A DNA stretch of 64,000 nucleotides from the NCBI GenBank assembly GCA_002127295.1, contig NFUV01000003.1, forward strand, positions 186,001 through 250,000. The letters are read 5' to 3'. The DNA is from Chitinophagaceae bacterium IBVUCB2. GTDB lineage: Bacteria > Bacteroidota > Bacteroidia > Chitinophagales > Chitinophagaceae. Of this stretch, positions 9,601-18,547 are shown in pieces (position 1 is the first letter of the stretch; every line of letters starts with the position of its first letter). A program made the position numbers and the translations under genes. The notes beneath the pieces were generated by a model, which worked only from the letters and a program-made list of their open reading frames with translations, did no database searches and was not told the origin of the DNA.

Positions 9601-11115
9601 GGTAATAGTTGGCGGTGTACAAGCACCACAATTAGAACCTGTAATAGAAATATCGTCTATACGGGCTCCAGTTCCGGAAACACTTGTATCAGTAGCACGG
9701 CGCCATCTTAATACAATAGTTTGTCCATTAGCAGAAGCAGGTAAATTAACCGTAGTGATAATAAAACCACCTGAGCTACCTGTCCATGCCTGACGGCCCA
9801 GAATGGGACTGCTAAAGTTTACACTAATAGTTCCATTATAACCACCGGTAACAAAAGATCCTCCGGCAGTAATTATGTCTGCAAACGGACCTCCTCCAAT
9901 TGAAATCTCCAGCACCATTCCATCAAATGTATTTTCCAGGTCGAAATTATTCCTAAAAGTTAGCTGTGCTGCTGCAGACACAATTGCAATGGGATTGGAA
10001 TGTAAAAATTCGTCGGAAACAGAACCAGGGTCATTAGTAAATGCTGAATTAGGCGCACTGTTTGACGCACCATTATTTGTGACCCATGCTGTTGAAGCAG
10101 CATTAGCAACGTTTGATATTGCCGCCCATCCAACAGGTAAAGCAGGAGCAACAACACCGTCAAAATTTTCTGTACAAGGTAGCCCAGGCAAATTGGACTG
10201 GGCAGCAGAAACCATTAATGAATAAGTTCCGGTACCAGATCCACTAAAATGCCTGACACGAATATGATAAGTTCCAGGGCTTGTTATAATAAAATTAGCT
10301 GCTTCGCCAGCAGGATTAGATAATGACCCGGTTATTGAGCCATCAATGGAAAGTAACTGTACATCACTTGGATCTCTTACTTCAACTACCAGGTCAGTTC
10401 CTGTTCCGTCTCTTTCCGGATCTGCATCAACATTAACATGCAGGATATGACCCGCTGCAACCACTACCGTATAATAATCAGCATCTCCACCTACACTTAT
10501 TGCACCAGTCCTGATATTGTTTGTTAGTATGGCTGTTACCAGGCTGTTTGCTGTCGCAGCCGTATTATTTGGCTCAACCTCTGCGCTTCCCAAAGCTGCA
10601 GCTGTGTTAGTTATAAAAAGTTTATATGGATTTACAATACCTGTACCGCTAAAAGCTCTTACCTGGATATAATAAGTTCCCCCTGCAGTTAAGGTTCTTC
10701 CTCCGATAGCTGATGCCAGTCCAGTTTCAACGGTTCCATCACCACCATTCCCAGTTCCATCATCATCATCTTCCTCAATTATTGTTGTACCGTCTGCAGC
10801 AAATAAAGTAATATGAGTATCTCTTGATGTGGCACCTGCGTTTTGTGTACCCCCGGGGTCTGTAACCAGCCATAATTTTGAACCCGCTACAACTCCATCG
10901 ATACGAAATATATCAAAGTCGCCTCCAGGATTTATGGCAGCTGCAATAATCGTTGAATTCTGTCCAGCAAGACTTACCACTTGCGCTGTTCCTGTTGTAT
11001 TGTTAGGTTCAGCTTCGTTTAGTATGCTGGGAGCCTGGGATAAAGCCTGGTTAGCTGTTAAAGAAAATAAAGCCAACGCAATAAGAAAAGAGAAGTATAT
11101 CTTTCTCATAAGCAA
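6631..11115 (-). CDS. Giant T9SS-secreted multidomain protein (PPC, MAM-like, Ig-like, P/Homo B)
   Basis: 1494 aa with an N-terminal signal peptide (IYFSFLIALALFSLTANQALS). Modules in order: two PPC-type domains starting EAEPNNTTGTA and EVEPNNTAATA (about 30-305); a MAM-like jelly roll with ENFDGVVAPALP (about 312-498); an Ig-like domain; a P/Homo B domain with DLRITLTGPCGTTLVF (about 625-805); a second P/Homo B domain with DLDILLQSPTGG (about 890-1055); further Ig-like domains; and a T9SS type A sorting domain (ILYPNPNDGKFNI to the end). No catalytic domain is recognised, so I infer an adhesin or surface-structural role. It shares modules with the proteins at 12490 and 18570. It is divergent from the gene at 11256 and ends at a strong terminator. 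Confidence 0.9.
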   Translation of the reverse strand: MLMRKIYFSFLIALALFSLTANQALSQAPSILNEAEPNNTTGTAQVVSLAGQNSTIIAAAINPGGDFDIFRIDGVVAGSKLWLVTDPGGTQNAGATSRDTHITLFAADGTTIIEEDDDDGTGNGGDGTVETGLASAIGGRTLTAGGTYYIQVRAFSGTGIVNPYKLFITNTAAALGSAEVEPNNTAATANSLVTAILTNNIRTGAISVGGDADYYTVVVAAGHILHVNVDADPERDGTGTDLVVEVRDPSDVQLLSIDGSITGSLSNPAGEAANFIITSPGTYHIRVRHFSGSGTGTYSLMVSAAQSNLPGLPCTENFDGVVAPALPVGWAAISNVANAASTAWVTNNGASNSAPNSAFTNDPGSVSDEFLHSNPIAIVSAAAQLTFRNNFDLENTFDGMVLEISIGGGPFADIITAGGSFVTGGYNGTISVNFSSPILGRQAWTGSSGGFIITTVNLPASANGQTIVLRWRRATDTSVSGTGARIDDISITGSNCGACTPPTITSNPVNVNTCVGSNTSFTVASTGSTSTYQWQENSTGTFVNIVNGGIYSGATLQTLTLTGVTLPMNGLQYRVIITNPCGNATSSAAVLTLNQTTHTVATATPNNSMCSLGATTITGTAGGTSSGGNLILAQSGTINLAIPDNSPAGVSSVLNVPSSITTASDLKLRLNMRHSLVGDLRITLTGPCGTTLVFDRPGVPAAPGGNTDNLGTSNAATPPPAAYIFDIAAATIIPEASVAAGFIPAGIYKPSDASNPGFAHNWAGLTFPCVAGNWTLTVSDNAGGDLGMLVDWAIFKTNLYTHTLTGPGTIVQNASTGPNNATGNFSVTAIPAGVHTYVLTSTDGAGCSAVSNLSVTVNATPVVTIAPVAPVICNGDIQQLTATVTPPVPQSVTGGGAVTIGTTAGPANPYPSTLVVTGLPTSGVTIKSVTLNGVSHTFPGDLDILLQSPTGGNVVLLSDRGGGTDITNINLTFDDAAAAIAPSPLVDGTHRPTNTAGPDVFPAPGPGSVNQVNPTLASLGSTSDYNGAWKLFVNDQFNLDGGSITSWSITFNIPVPVTWTAGAGGAGTIFTNPAGTTPYVAGTPTILPVYVKPTATTTATVTSYTATATRSGCTGSATVNVTTNALPAITTQPAPATQTICSGFNVVYSVAATGTGLTYQWRKNGVNLVNGLQASGSSVSGVTTNSVTLIGVVAADAGTYTVVVSGTCTPAVTSTNAVLVIGATPTISTQPTNRTVCEGLPTTFTVAATGSPAPTIYQWQVSTNGGSTWTNLTTGGSFTASFTIPAVTVAMNGNLYRVIVTNSCGQSVTSNSATLTVSAGTPVTATALPATICLSDGPIALVGSPTGGTWSGIGVSGSNFVPSATAAGTYTLTYTYTNGAGCVSTTTITAKVVDAQACGRINLLRDNAVILYPNPNDGKFNIRINSTLYGFLGMQVYSSGGQLVHKQSFTNLVFGQVIPIDLSKLPSGPYMVRFFYDGGARTSEKTFPVVIGRQ

Positions 11116-11255
11116 AGTTTAGTTAGTTGAAATTTTTGGTTGACCTGCAGGCAGGTTTTAGGCATGAAAGTTATGATTTTTTTTCAGGCGGCCAATTTTT
11201 AAGCAGAAAATAATCAGGCTATTAAAACGTTAGTATATCAAACCTCTCAATTGGT

Positions 11256-12308
11256 ATGAAAAGTTCCGTGCCCCTGATTATTTTATCGATTATTACATCC
11301 TCTTTTTCAACGTATGGCCAAATGATTACCGGGACCTGGAAAGGAAAGATCAACCGGCAAAAAGTAGAAGTCAAGATCATTCAAAATGGCGATAGCCTTA
11401 CAGGAACATCGTACTACTACGAGTCGGTCAATAACTACCGGCGCTACAGCATCAAAGGATATTTTGATCAACAAACTAATAGCGCTGTTTGGTGGGACGA
11501 CCAGTTACTGGAGGAAAAATCCGGTCGCTTTAGCATTTCGGTTCCCGGCAAAGTACCCCTGCTCTCCAGGGCCGATTTTAATTGCCCGGGCGATGGTAAA
11601 ATGATGCTGGATGGCAAGGCCGGGAAAAAAGATGATGAAGGAAATATTAAAGGTGATGTTGATCTTGATAAAATTCCTCATTCTGAATTTCCGGATGAAT
11701 GGGATTTTGTAATTGACAATTATACCAGCGGTACAAATGATCCTGACATTATTGATAGCATAAACCATATTTCAAAAAAAACACCTGTAGCAGAAGCCCC
11801 GGCTACTACAGTGGTTGTTGCAAGCCCCGAACCAACTCCCGTAGAAGAAAAAAAGATTCAACCTGTTGAAAAAACTGTTCGGCCGGTTGAAAAACCCAGA
11901 GAACAACCTGCTCCTGTAACAAAGTCAATCATCCCGGTAAAAGCACCAACCATTGAAGAGAAGTTCACCAGCAGGGAAAAAGTATTTATTAAAGAAATAC
12001 CTGTTAGTGGGGATTCAATTGAATTACGTTTTTACGACAATGCCGAAGTAGATGGTGATTCTATATCCCTTTTCTTAAATGATGTTTTACTTTTTCAGCA
12101 TATTCGTCTTACCGGAAAAGCTTATTCAATCAAATTAGCCGTAAGCGATTTAAAAGAAACTAATGAACTCACAATGGTAGCGGAAAATCTTGGTGCTATT
12201 CCACCCAACACTTCTTACATGGTTGCAATAGTTAACAACCAACGACATGATGCATATCTAGCCAGTACCGAAGGGAGCAGCGCCATGATTAAACTCACCA
12301 AAAAATAA
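11256..12308 (+). CDS. Secreted hypothetical protein with Pro/Glu-rich linker
   Basis: 350 aa with a signal peptide (VPLIILSIITSSFSTYGQ). Residues 22-150 look like a small beta-barrel (TGTWKGKINRQKVEVKIIQNG), a lipocalin-like pattern common in Bacteroidota secreted proteins. A linker of repeated PVEK/PVEE elements covers about 185-230. The C-terminal 110 residues (IELRFYDNAEVDGDSISLFLN to IKLTKK) form a compact beta-rich domain often seen in periplasmic proteins of this phylum. No catalytic motif is visible and there is no T9SS tail, so it probably stays periplasmic. Function unknown. A short hairpin terminator overlaps its stop codon. Confidence 0.8.
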   Translation: MKSSVPLIILSIITSSFSTYGQMITGTWKGKINRQKVEVKIIQNGDSLTGTSYYYESVNNYRRYSIKGYFDQQTNSAVWWDDQLLEEKSGRFSISVPGKVPLLSRADFNCPGDGKMMLDGKAGKKDDEGNIKGDVDLDKIPHSEFPDEWDFVIDNYTSGTNDPDIIDSINHISKKTPVAEAPATTVVVASPEPTPVEEKKIQPVEKTVRPVEKPREQPAPVTKSIIPVKAPTIEEKFTSREKVFIKEIPVSGDSIELRFYDNAEVDGDSISLFLNDVLLFQHIRLTGKAYSIKLAVSDLKETNELTMVAENLGAIPPNTSYMVAIVNNQRHDAYLASTEGSSAMIKLTKK

Positions 12309-12331
12309 AAGGAAAGCTCTTCTCCTTTTTT
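12307..12331 (+). terminator. Probable terminator of the 350-aa secreted protein gene
   Basis: AAAAGGA (12307-12313) can pair with TCCTTTT (12323-12329), followed by more T. The stem is short and A/T-rich. Confidence 0.5.
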
Positions 12332-12430
12332 ATTTCAAGAGCACTGCAACAAACAGTTTGATAAAACAAAAAACTTAAGACTCGATCAAAATCAATTGTT
12401 GATACTACAACTAATAAAAAAATAATCTCA

Positions 12431-12467
12431 AAAAAAAACACCCATCTGCCGGTTGGCGGATGGGTGT
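12431..12467 (-). terminator. Terminator of the 1970-aa peptidase gene (copy 1 of a duplicated hairpin)
   Basis: ACACCCATCTGCC (12438-12450) and GGCGGATGGGTGT (12455-12467) form a 13-bp stem with one mismatch. On the minus strand it is followed by an 8-base T run. The same hairpin recurs at 18518-18547. Confidence 0.88.
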
Positions 12468-13185
12468 GTATTGTTAAGGCAATGATCTTTTATCGCTGCG
12501 CTACTATCATCTGTTTGCGACCCAACACTCTGCCGCCTGTACCTCTTAACTCTACTGTATAGATTCCTGCCGCCTGCACTCCCATATCCACATCTATCCT
12601 GGTATAAGCCAATGTCGTAGCCGACTGCTGCTGGTGCACTCTTCTGCCCTTACTGTCAAACACTATCACCGTTAATGGCTCTCCTGTCTGGTTATAATAT
12701 CTTACCCAGAACTGACCAAAGTTCGGATTCGGCGCCACTATCAGTTTATCAGACACCTCAGCACTTATTACAAGGTCTCCAGATGTTGCTACACAACCAT
12801 TCGGATCCGTGTACGTGGCACGATAGGTTCCTGCATCATCTACTGTCAGGTTCGATAAAGTACCCGTGGTTACCGTTGGTACCCTTGGTGCGCCATTCTT
12901 AAACCATGCAAACGTTCCACCCGTCGGACTCACATTCGCTATGATACTCGTTATCTGACCCGGTAACAATACCGGTGAATTGCTCGATGTTAAACTGATC
13001 GTTGGCAACGCATTTACAAACAACGTCGCTGCTGACGAGGATACCGTTGTACACAAGCCCGTTACTCTTACACGGAAGGTATTCGTATTCATGCTCTGCG
13101 TCGTTCCTGCTACTGAATACGTAGAGGCTGTGGAAGCTCCAGGAGCATTCACCCACGCTGTACCATTCCACTGCTCCCACTGGTA
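12432..13185. repeat. 754-bp direct repeat, copy 1: shared 3' cassette of two T9SS genes
   Basis: This segment matches 18512-19265 base for base (offset 6080) with about 8 differences counted by eye. It covers the terminator hairpin, the T9SS sorting domain and the preceding Ig-like domain of the minus-strand gene. Both edges are sharp: the left lies just outside the hairpin, the right where the two Ig-like domains diverge. No inverted repeats or transposase are associated, so it reads as gene conversion or recent segmental duplication. Confidence 0.95.
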
Positions 13186-16100
13186 GCTAACTGCATTGGT
13201 CGCAATTACGCTAAATGTAGCTGTTGTTCCTGCGCATACCGTTCTGTTCGCTGGTTGTGTTGTTATTACTGGTAATTGGCCATCAATAACAGTAATCGTA
13301 AACGAACATGCTGTTGAAACATTACCAGCTGCATCTGTTGCCTGGTAAGTAACTGTTGTTATACCAATCGGGAATGCCGAACCACTGGCTGGCCCTGCAG
13401 TTCTTGCTACCGTTACACCAGGACAATTATCTGCTCCTGTTGGTGTGGTATAAGTAACAACTGCTGTACAAGAACCCACTGGTGTTGTAATTGTAATATT
13501 CGCAGGACAAGTAATAGTTGGAGCTTGTGTATCATTAACTGTTACTGTAAATGAACACTGGGCTGTATTGCCTGATGGATCTGTTGCGGTAAATGTATTT
13601 GTAGTTGTTCCCACAGGGAATACTGAACCGCTTGGTAAACCTGCTGTTTGCGTATATGTTGGACTATATGATATAGAACCATAAAACAACCTGATATTAC
13701 CAGGAGCCCCGGTTCCAAAAATTCCACTAAATAATCCTGATGAACCAACGCCGCCACTAAATCTTAATGAGCCATTTTGAAATGATTGTGGACCTGTGTA
13801 TGCTGGTGCACCAGTGCTACTTAAATAAGCAACAGGGCCGCCACCAAAACTCTGTGTACCTACAACGTACACACCTTTAGATTGACCAGGTGCAAGCGTA
13901 AGTGGTGAACTTAACGGAACAGATACACCAGCAGTAGCTGTAGCATTGCCCGGAACACTAACACTTGCTGTAGAATTTAATGTCCATGCACCTGCTGTTG
14001 TTTGATTACCCAAATAGGTGGTTGCAGTTGTAGTAAAGTAAATTGAGAAAATATCCGTTAACGGGGTTGGTGAGAACATTTGCGGATTAATACTTGTAAC
14101 TACTATTGGTTGTGCTCCTGTATTTGTTATATCAAAGAAGGCTCCACGTTGACCTGTTTGTGACCAGGTAACACTTGTATTTGAAACCGGCTGTGTGCAA
14201 TTATCAGTAACTACAGGTGCAGCGAATGTTGCTATACCTGAACATAAACCCGGCGTATTACTTATGGTAACATTACCCGGACAAGTAATTACTGGTGGAG
14301 TAACATCAGTAACTGTAACTGTAAATGTACAAGTAGGCCCCGCAGTTGACGTTACTGTAACTGTAGTTACCCCAACAGGGAAGAAAGAACCTGAAGCAGG
14401 TGACGCAGTAACAGTACCACAAGTACCAATTACTGTAGGTGCAGGATAATTAACTACAACGCCACATTGACCTGATGCACTATTTACGGTCATATTTGGT
14501 GGGCAGCTAATTGAACAATTTATAAATGTGACCGAATTGTCTACACTGGTTGAAGCAAGGTTACCAGCTCCGTCAAGATCAGTTGCTACTCCTGCAGGAA
14601 CTGAAGCAATTACTAATCCACTTGATGTCATGCCTGTTACAGCTACATTATAGGTAGTTCCACTTCCGGTAACAGTACCAACCAGGGTTCCGCCAGCCGT
14701 ACTTCCGGTAAAATCAATATCGCCAGTTGCAAAACCTGTTACTGGTTCATTGAATACAACTGTAAAATTAATTGGCAAAGTAGACGCTGGGTCAGTTTGC
14801 CCTGCTGCCTGGTTTATTGTTACTGTTGGAGGTCCAAAATTAAATACAACAGAATTATCTGTACTTGACGATGCAAGATTTAAAGCACCGCCAGTATTTG
14901 CAGCAACTCCAGCAGGAACACTTGCTATAACTGTTCCGCTTGTTGTCATTCCTGATACTGCAACATTATATGTAGTACCGCTTCCTGTAACGATTGCAGT
15001 AGTTGCACCCGCAGTTCCTGATAAAGTAACATCGCCAGTTGCAAAACCAGTTACGGCTTCGTTGAATACAACCGTAAAGTTGATTGGTGATGTAGAAGTT
15101 GGGTCTGCTTGAGCAGCTGCCTGGTTTATTGTTACTGTTGGCGGAGCAACATTATATTGTACAGTATTATCTGTACTGGTAGATGCGAGATTTTGAATTC
15201 CAGTACCATTAACTGCAACACCTGCAGCTATACTAGCTATTACTGTTCCACTGGTTGTCATACCGGAAACTGCAACATTATAAGTTGTTCCGCTTCCTGT
15301 AACAATTGCCGTTGTTGCACCCGCTGTTCCTGATAAGGTAACATCGCCGGTCGCAAAACCAGTTACAGTTTCATTAAATACAACGGTAAAATTAATTGGC
15401 GAAACAGAAGTTGGGTCTGCCTGAGCAGCTGCCTGGTTTATTGTTACTGTAGGTGGTGGGCCTGAAGGAACGCAACAAGTAGCACCATCACTAATAGTTA
15501 TATTGTCAACTTTTACGCCCGGTGCTCCGGCAGCAACTGTTCCATTATCAGAGGTTACTCTCCAACGGAATTGAACGTTTTGTCCGGCAGCAGCTGCAGG
15601 AAGATTAACAACCGTAGTTATATAGGTTGGAGCTGCAGTTGTACCGCTGGACAAACCTGTCCAGGTGCTTCTGCCAGGAAAAGCAGTAGATGCATCAAGT
15701 ACACCATTATAACCGCCGCTAACGAAGCTACCTCCTGCTGTAATAATATCCTGGAAAGCACCAGCGCCGATTTTAATTTCGAGCAATTCTCCATCAAAAC
15801 CTGCTTCCAGATTAAATAAGTTTCTGAAGCTAAGTCTTGCTGTAGCATTCGCAATTGCGATGGTTGGAGAAATAAGATTTGTAACTCCGGGAGTGGCTAC
15901 CTCTTGCCCAAATGCACAGTTAGGTGCAGAAAATGGATTTGTGGTTGTAGTAGTCCAGGCGCTTGCAGCGCCTGTAAAATCTGTTGTCCATGACGCTGGT
16001 AATGCTGGTGCAGCCACCGCATCAAAGTTTTGTGTAAATGTTGTTACAGGTACACCTACCTGGAAAGTATAAGTAAATGTGCCAAGATTAGTAGCTCCAT

Positions 16101-18402
16101 CCTGGAATTGAATGGATGCAGTTATAGTACCACCACAAACTGCACTATTTGTAAAGGTGAAATTGCGGCATACTGTAGCACCGGTGGCCAGAACTCCGAA
16201 GCTTTGAGGTCCACTTGGAGTAGTTACTCCGCCAGTTGCTAATAAAGTACCAACAAGATTAACTGTAGCGCCACCTCCAAAATTTTTAACGCAAAAGCTA
16301 ACTGTTACAGTCTCTGCAGGATCAATAACTGAATTTACCGGAGTACATGATTCTGTAACTATTGTTGCAGTTCCGGATTGAAGACCTGGAGTTGCAGCCA
16401 CGGATGTTAAAGCTTCAAGAGCCATAACAATTCCATGTCCGGCGTCCCTATCAACTCCGGGAGTTTCAATATCTATAGCAGTAGATGTAAGAGCAGTTCT
16501 TATTTGTGCCGGAGTTAGTGATGGAGATCTTTGTTTTAGTAATGCGGCTATTGCGGCTGCATGAGGTGCAGCTGCTGACGTACCAAAAAAAGGTTGAAAA
16601 CCTGGTACTGTAGTTTGCGTACCATCGGCTGCGGTTATATCAGGTTTTTGTAACACTACTCCGCCATTGGTTGCAAAAAGAAAGTTACCAGGCGTAATAG
16701 CTGTACCATTGGGCTGATAGAACTTTCTCCTCGTTCCATCGGAGCTAAAATTTTCTACAACATCTCCGGGGCCGAAAACCGCAGGAAAAGTATTTGCATC
16801 ATCTGCATCTGTAGCTGCTACAGAATAAGCATCTGCGGCGCTGCTATGTCCATGCGTTTGACCTCCGGTATTGAAGCTTATATCACTGCCAAATGTATTT
16901 AAGTGCAGGGCCCTGTCTGCTGCCCCAGTTTTCTTCAGAATTACAAACCGGTTATTGGTTGCTATAGAACCGCCCCCCACAAACTCAAGTGCATCATCAT
17001 TGCCATCCTGAATATCTGTCGAGGATCCCACCACTGCTGTCAATGCTGCATTCAATATAAAAAGGTCATAATCATTACCAGATCCGCCTTGAGGATCAGA
17101 CCAGAATAAAAATGTTGCATTTCCACCATCGAAAGTTACCTGGTTGCTAACATTTCCTCCGCCAAAATCATGTACAGTTCCGCCGGTAATTGCGGCAATC
17201 GGAGGTGCTCCACCTTCAGAAAAATCTCCTTCCCAAACACTTGAAGTATTATCATTTTTATTTCCCTGGTTACCGGCAGAAGAGAAATATAAAGCACCAG
17301 ATGAAGTAACCGCATTTACGGCCTGTGCTACAATACCATCCTGAAACGGTGGTTCGTCTAAATAAAATACATCATCACAAATAATATCACACCCAGCTGC
17401 CCGAAGATCTAAAATACCTTGGGCAAAGGCAGGTTCACTTATAAAAGCTGAAGCATAAAACAATTGTGCCCCCGGTGCCAAATCATGAATAATCTGCAAC
17501 ATTGCTCTTCCTTCATCTATTGCCTGTGTTAAACCTGTTACGTCTGATAAGACAGTAACTGGAGTAGTAAAACCATTTGGATTGCCAACTCCCGGCAAAT
17601 CACCCGCTGTTACATTGGCCGCCGCTGTTCCTAACTGATTATAACTGTTTGAAAGAACTCCGATTTTTATTCCATCGCCATTTACATTAAATGTGGTCCT
17701 GGCCAAGTTAGCTTTATGCGTTACATCTCCTTCAGAAGTTGCTGCACCGATAAAATCATTCTTATTAAACTTTTGGGAATCTAAAATTTTTTTGAGTTGC
17801 TCACGAACTCTTTCTGCCCTTTTTTTAAAAGCTGCATCGCTAAATCTCTCATCAACAAAAGATTTATTGAAAGGCATTTCTCCAACAATCTTACGGGCAG
17901 GTATTCGGTCGTCGATATTGTTATCCTCTTTTGTTTTTCTTTTTATATCTGCAATACTCGCTTTGGGAGTAGGATATATATTATCTACTTCCTGTAATAA
18001 GGCGAGCCGTTCAATTGCATCCAAAGGAATACGTATTACCAGCCTGTTAAACATTGTTGACCGGGTTATAATTTCCCCCCCTGCTGCTACAACATTTTTG
18101 ACCAGCGCATCCGTAATAGTTCCCTTAATTGTTACAGGCACTTTCGAATCTGCTCCTTTATCTACATCTACAGAAAGATTAGCCACTTCGCTGGTTATCC
18201 TTTCACCCCTGTCCATTTTAATGGCATATAATAATTGGGAATTGATTTTCTTTTGCACGAATGTGCGGCTTTCTTTCTCGTCCATCAGCGATTGAATTTG
18301 TCTCAATGCCGATGATTTAATCTCCTGGCCTACTACTTCATTAACAGTAGTAAACAGTAAAATAAAAACAACAAGAAAGTTGAGGTAGATTTTAAATCTC
18401 AT
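12490..18402 (-). CDS. Giant T9SS-secreted S8/S53-like peptidase with Ig-like and HYR repeats
   Basis: 1970 aa with a signal peptide (YLNFLVVFILLFTTVNEVVG). Order: a propeptide-like region (to about 230); a subtilase-fold domain with GIKIGVLSNSYN (about 250), DEGRAMLQIIHDLAPGA (about 294), CDIICDD and the nucleophile motif GTSAAAPH (Ser near 608); a CARDB-like domain; a MAM-like domain (TQNFDAVAAPALP); three tandem 104-residue Ig-like repeats (TVTINQAA...); HYR domains, one of them interrupted; an Ig-like domain; and the T9SS tail. The HGTHVAG box of ordinary subtilases is absent and EGRAM stands in its place, as I recall for S53-like members of the clan. The substrate is unknown. The final 230 residues are nearly identical to those of the neighbour at 18570. 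Confidence 0.9.
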   Translation of the reverse strand: MRFKIYLNFLVVFILLFTTVNEVVGQEIKSSALRQIQSLMDEKESRTFVQKKINSQLLYAIKMDRGERITSEVANLSVDVDKGADSKVPVTIKGTITDALVKNVVAAGGEIITRSTMFNRLVIRIPLDAIERLALLQEVDNIYPTPKASIADIKRKTKEDNNIDDRIPARKIVGEMPFNKSFVDERFSDAAFKKRAERVREQLKKILDSQKFNKNDFIGAATSEGDVTHKANLARTTFNVNGDGIKIGVLSNSYNQLGTAAANVTAGDLPGVGNPNGFTTPVTVLSDVTGLTQAIDEGRAMLQIIHDLAPGAQLFYASAFISEPAFAQGILDLRAAGCDIICDDVFYLDEPPFQDGIVAQAVNAVTSSGALYFSSAGNQGNKNDNTSSVWEGDFSEGGAPPIAAITGGTVHDFGGGNVSNQVTFDGGNATFLFWSDPQGGSGNDYDLFILNAALTAVVGSSTDIQDGNDDALEFVGGGSIATNNRFVILKKTGAADRALHLNTFGSDISFNTGGQTHGHSSAADAYSVAATDADDANTFPAVFGPGDVVENFSSDGTRRKFYQPNGTAITPGNFLFATNGGVVLQKPDITAADGTQTTVPGFQPFFGTSAAAPHAAAIAALLKQRSPSLTPAQIRTALTSTAIDIETPGVDRDAGHGIVMALEALTSVAATPGLQSGTATIVTESCTPVNSVIDPAETVTVSFCVKNFGGGATVNLVGTLLATGGVTTPSGPQSFGVLATGATVCRNFTFTNSAVCGGTITASIQFQDGATNLGTFTYTFQVGVPVTTFTQNFDAVAAPALPASWTTDFTGAASAWTTTTTNPFSAPNCAFGQEVATPGVTNLISPTIAIANATARLSFRNLFNLEAGFDGELLEIKIGAGAFQDIITAGGSFVSGGYNGVLDASTAFPGRSTWTGLSSGTTAAPTYITTVVNLPAAAAGQNVQFRWRVTSDNGTVAAGAPGVKVDNITISDGATCCVPSGPPPTVTINQAAAQADPTSVSPINFTVVFNETVTGFATGDVTLSGTAGATTAIVTGSGTTYNVAVSGMTTSGTVIASIAAGVAVNGTGIQNLASTSTDNTVQYNVAPPTVTINQAAAQADPTSTSPINFTVVFNEAVTGFATGDVTLSGTAGATTAIVTGSGTTYNVAVSGMTTSGTVIASVPAGVAANTGGALNLASSSTDNSVVFNFGPPTVTINQAAGQTDPASTLPINFTVVFNEPVTGFATGDIDFTGSTAGGTLVGTVTGSGTTYNVAVTGMTSSGLVIASVPAGVATDLDGAGNLASTSVDNSVTFINCSISCPPNMTVNSASGQCGVVVNYPAPTVIGTCGTVTASPASGSFFPVGVTTVTVTSTAGPTCTFTVTVTDVTPPVITCPGNVTISNTPGLCSGIATFAAPVVTDNCTQPVSNTSVTWSQTGQRGAFFDITNTGAQPIVVTSINPQMFSPTPLTDIFSIYFTTTATTYLGNQTTAGAWTLNSTASVSVPGNATATAGVSVPLSSPLTLAPGQSKGVYVVGTQSFGGGPVAYLSSTGAPAYTGPQSFQNGSLRFSGGVGSSGLFSGIFGTGAPGNIRLFYGSISYSPTYTQTAGLPSGSVFPVGTTTNTFTATDPSGNTAQCSFTVTVNDTQAPTITCPANITITTPVGSCTAVVTYTTPTGADNCPGVTVARTAGPASGSAFPIGITTVTYQATDAAGNVSTACSFTITVIDGQLPVITTQPANRTVCAGTTATFSVIATNAVSYQWEQWNGTAWVNAPGASTASTYSVAGTTQSMNTNTFRVRVTGLCTTVSSSAATLFVNALPTISLTSSNSPVLLPGQITSIIANVSPTGGTFAWFKNGAPRVPTVTTGTLSNLTVDDAGTYRATYTDPNGCVATSGDLVISAEVSDKLIVAPNPNFGQFWVRYYNQTGEPLTVIVFDSKGRRVHQQQSATTLAYTRIDVDMGVQAAGIYTVELRGTGGRVLGRKQMIVAQR
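14517..15462 (-). repeat. Three tandem ~312-bp coding repeats (Ig-like domains)
   Basis: Within the 1970-aa gene, three consecutive copies begin near 15460, 15145 and 14834 and encode about 104 residues each, all starting TVTINQAA and containing PINFTVVFNE and GSGTTYNVAV. Copies 1 and 2 are closest; copy 3 has a divergent centre (DIDFTGSTAGGTLVG). The pattern resembles bacterial Big-type Ig-like domains used as stalks. Confidence 0.9.
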
Positions 18403-18510
18403 AACGCAGTTTTTGATTTTAAGAAAGTTCCGGGCATATTAACTATGCCTGTGCAATGTAAATAATTATGTCAATTTAATTTTTTTTTGGTGGATTGAAT
18501 TTATACCATT

Positions 18511-18547
18511 CAAAAAAACACCCATCTGCCGGTTGGCGAATGGGTGT
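18511..18547 (-). terminator. Terminator of the 1400-aa secreted protein gene (copy 2 of the duplicated hairpin)
   Basis: ACACCCATCTGCC (18518-18530) pairs with GGCGAATGGGTGT (18535-18547), with two weak positions near the loop. A T run follows on the minus strand. It belongs to the duplicated 754-bp cassette. Confidence 0.85.

Noticed and set aside
11143-11156. ACCTGC-AG-GCAGGT palindrome followed by T in the leader of the 1494-aa gene
   Set aside because: The loop of two bases is too small and the T run lies on the strand where no transcript should end; probably a chance palindrome.
14517-15462. Regular ~312-bp repeats as a possible CRISPR or satellite array
   Set aside because: The repeats encode in-frame Ig-like domains of a secreted protein, are far too long for CRISPR repeats and have no spacers.
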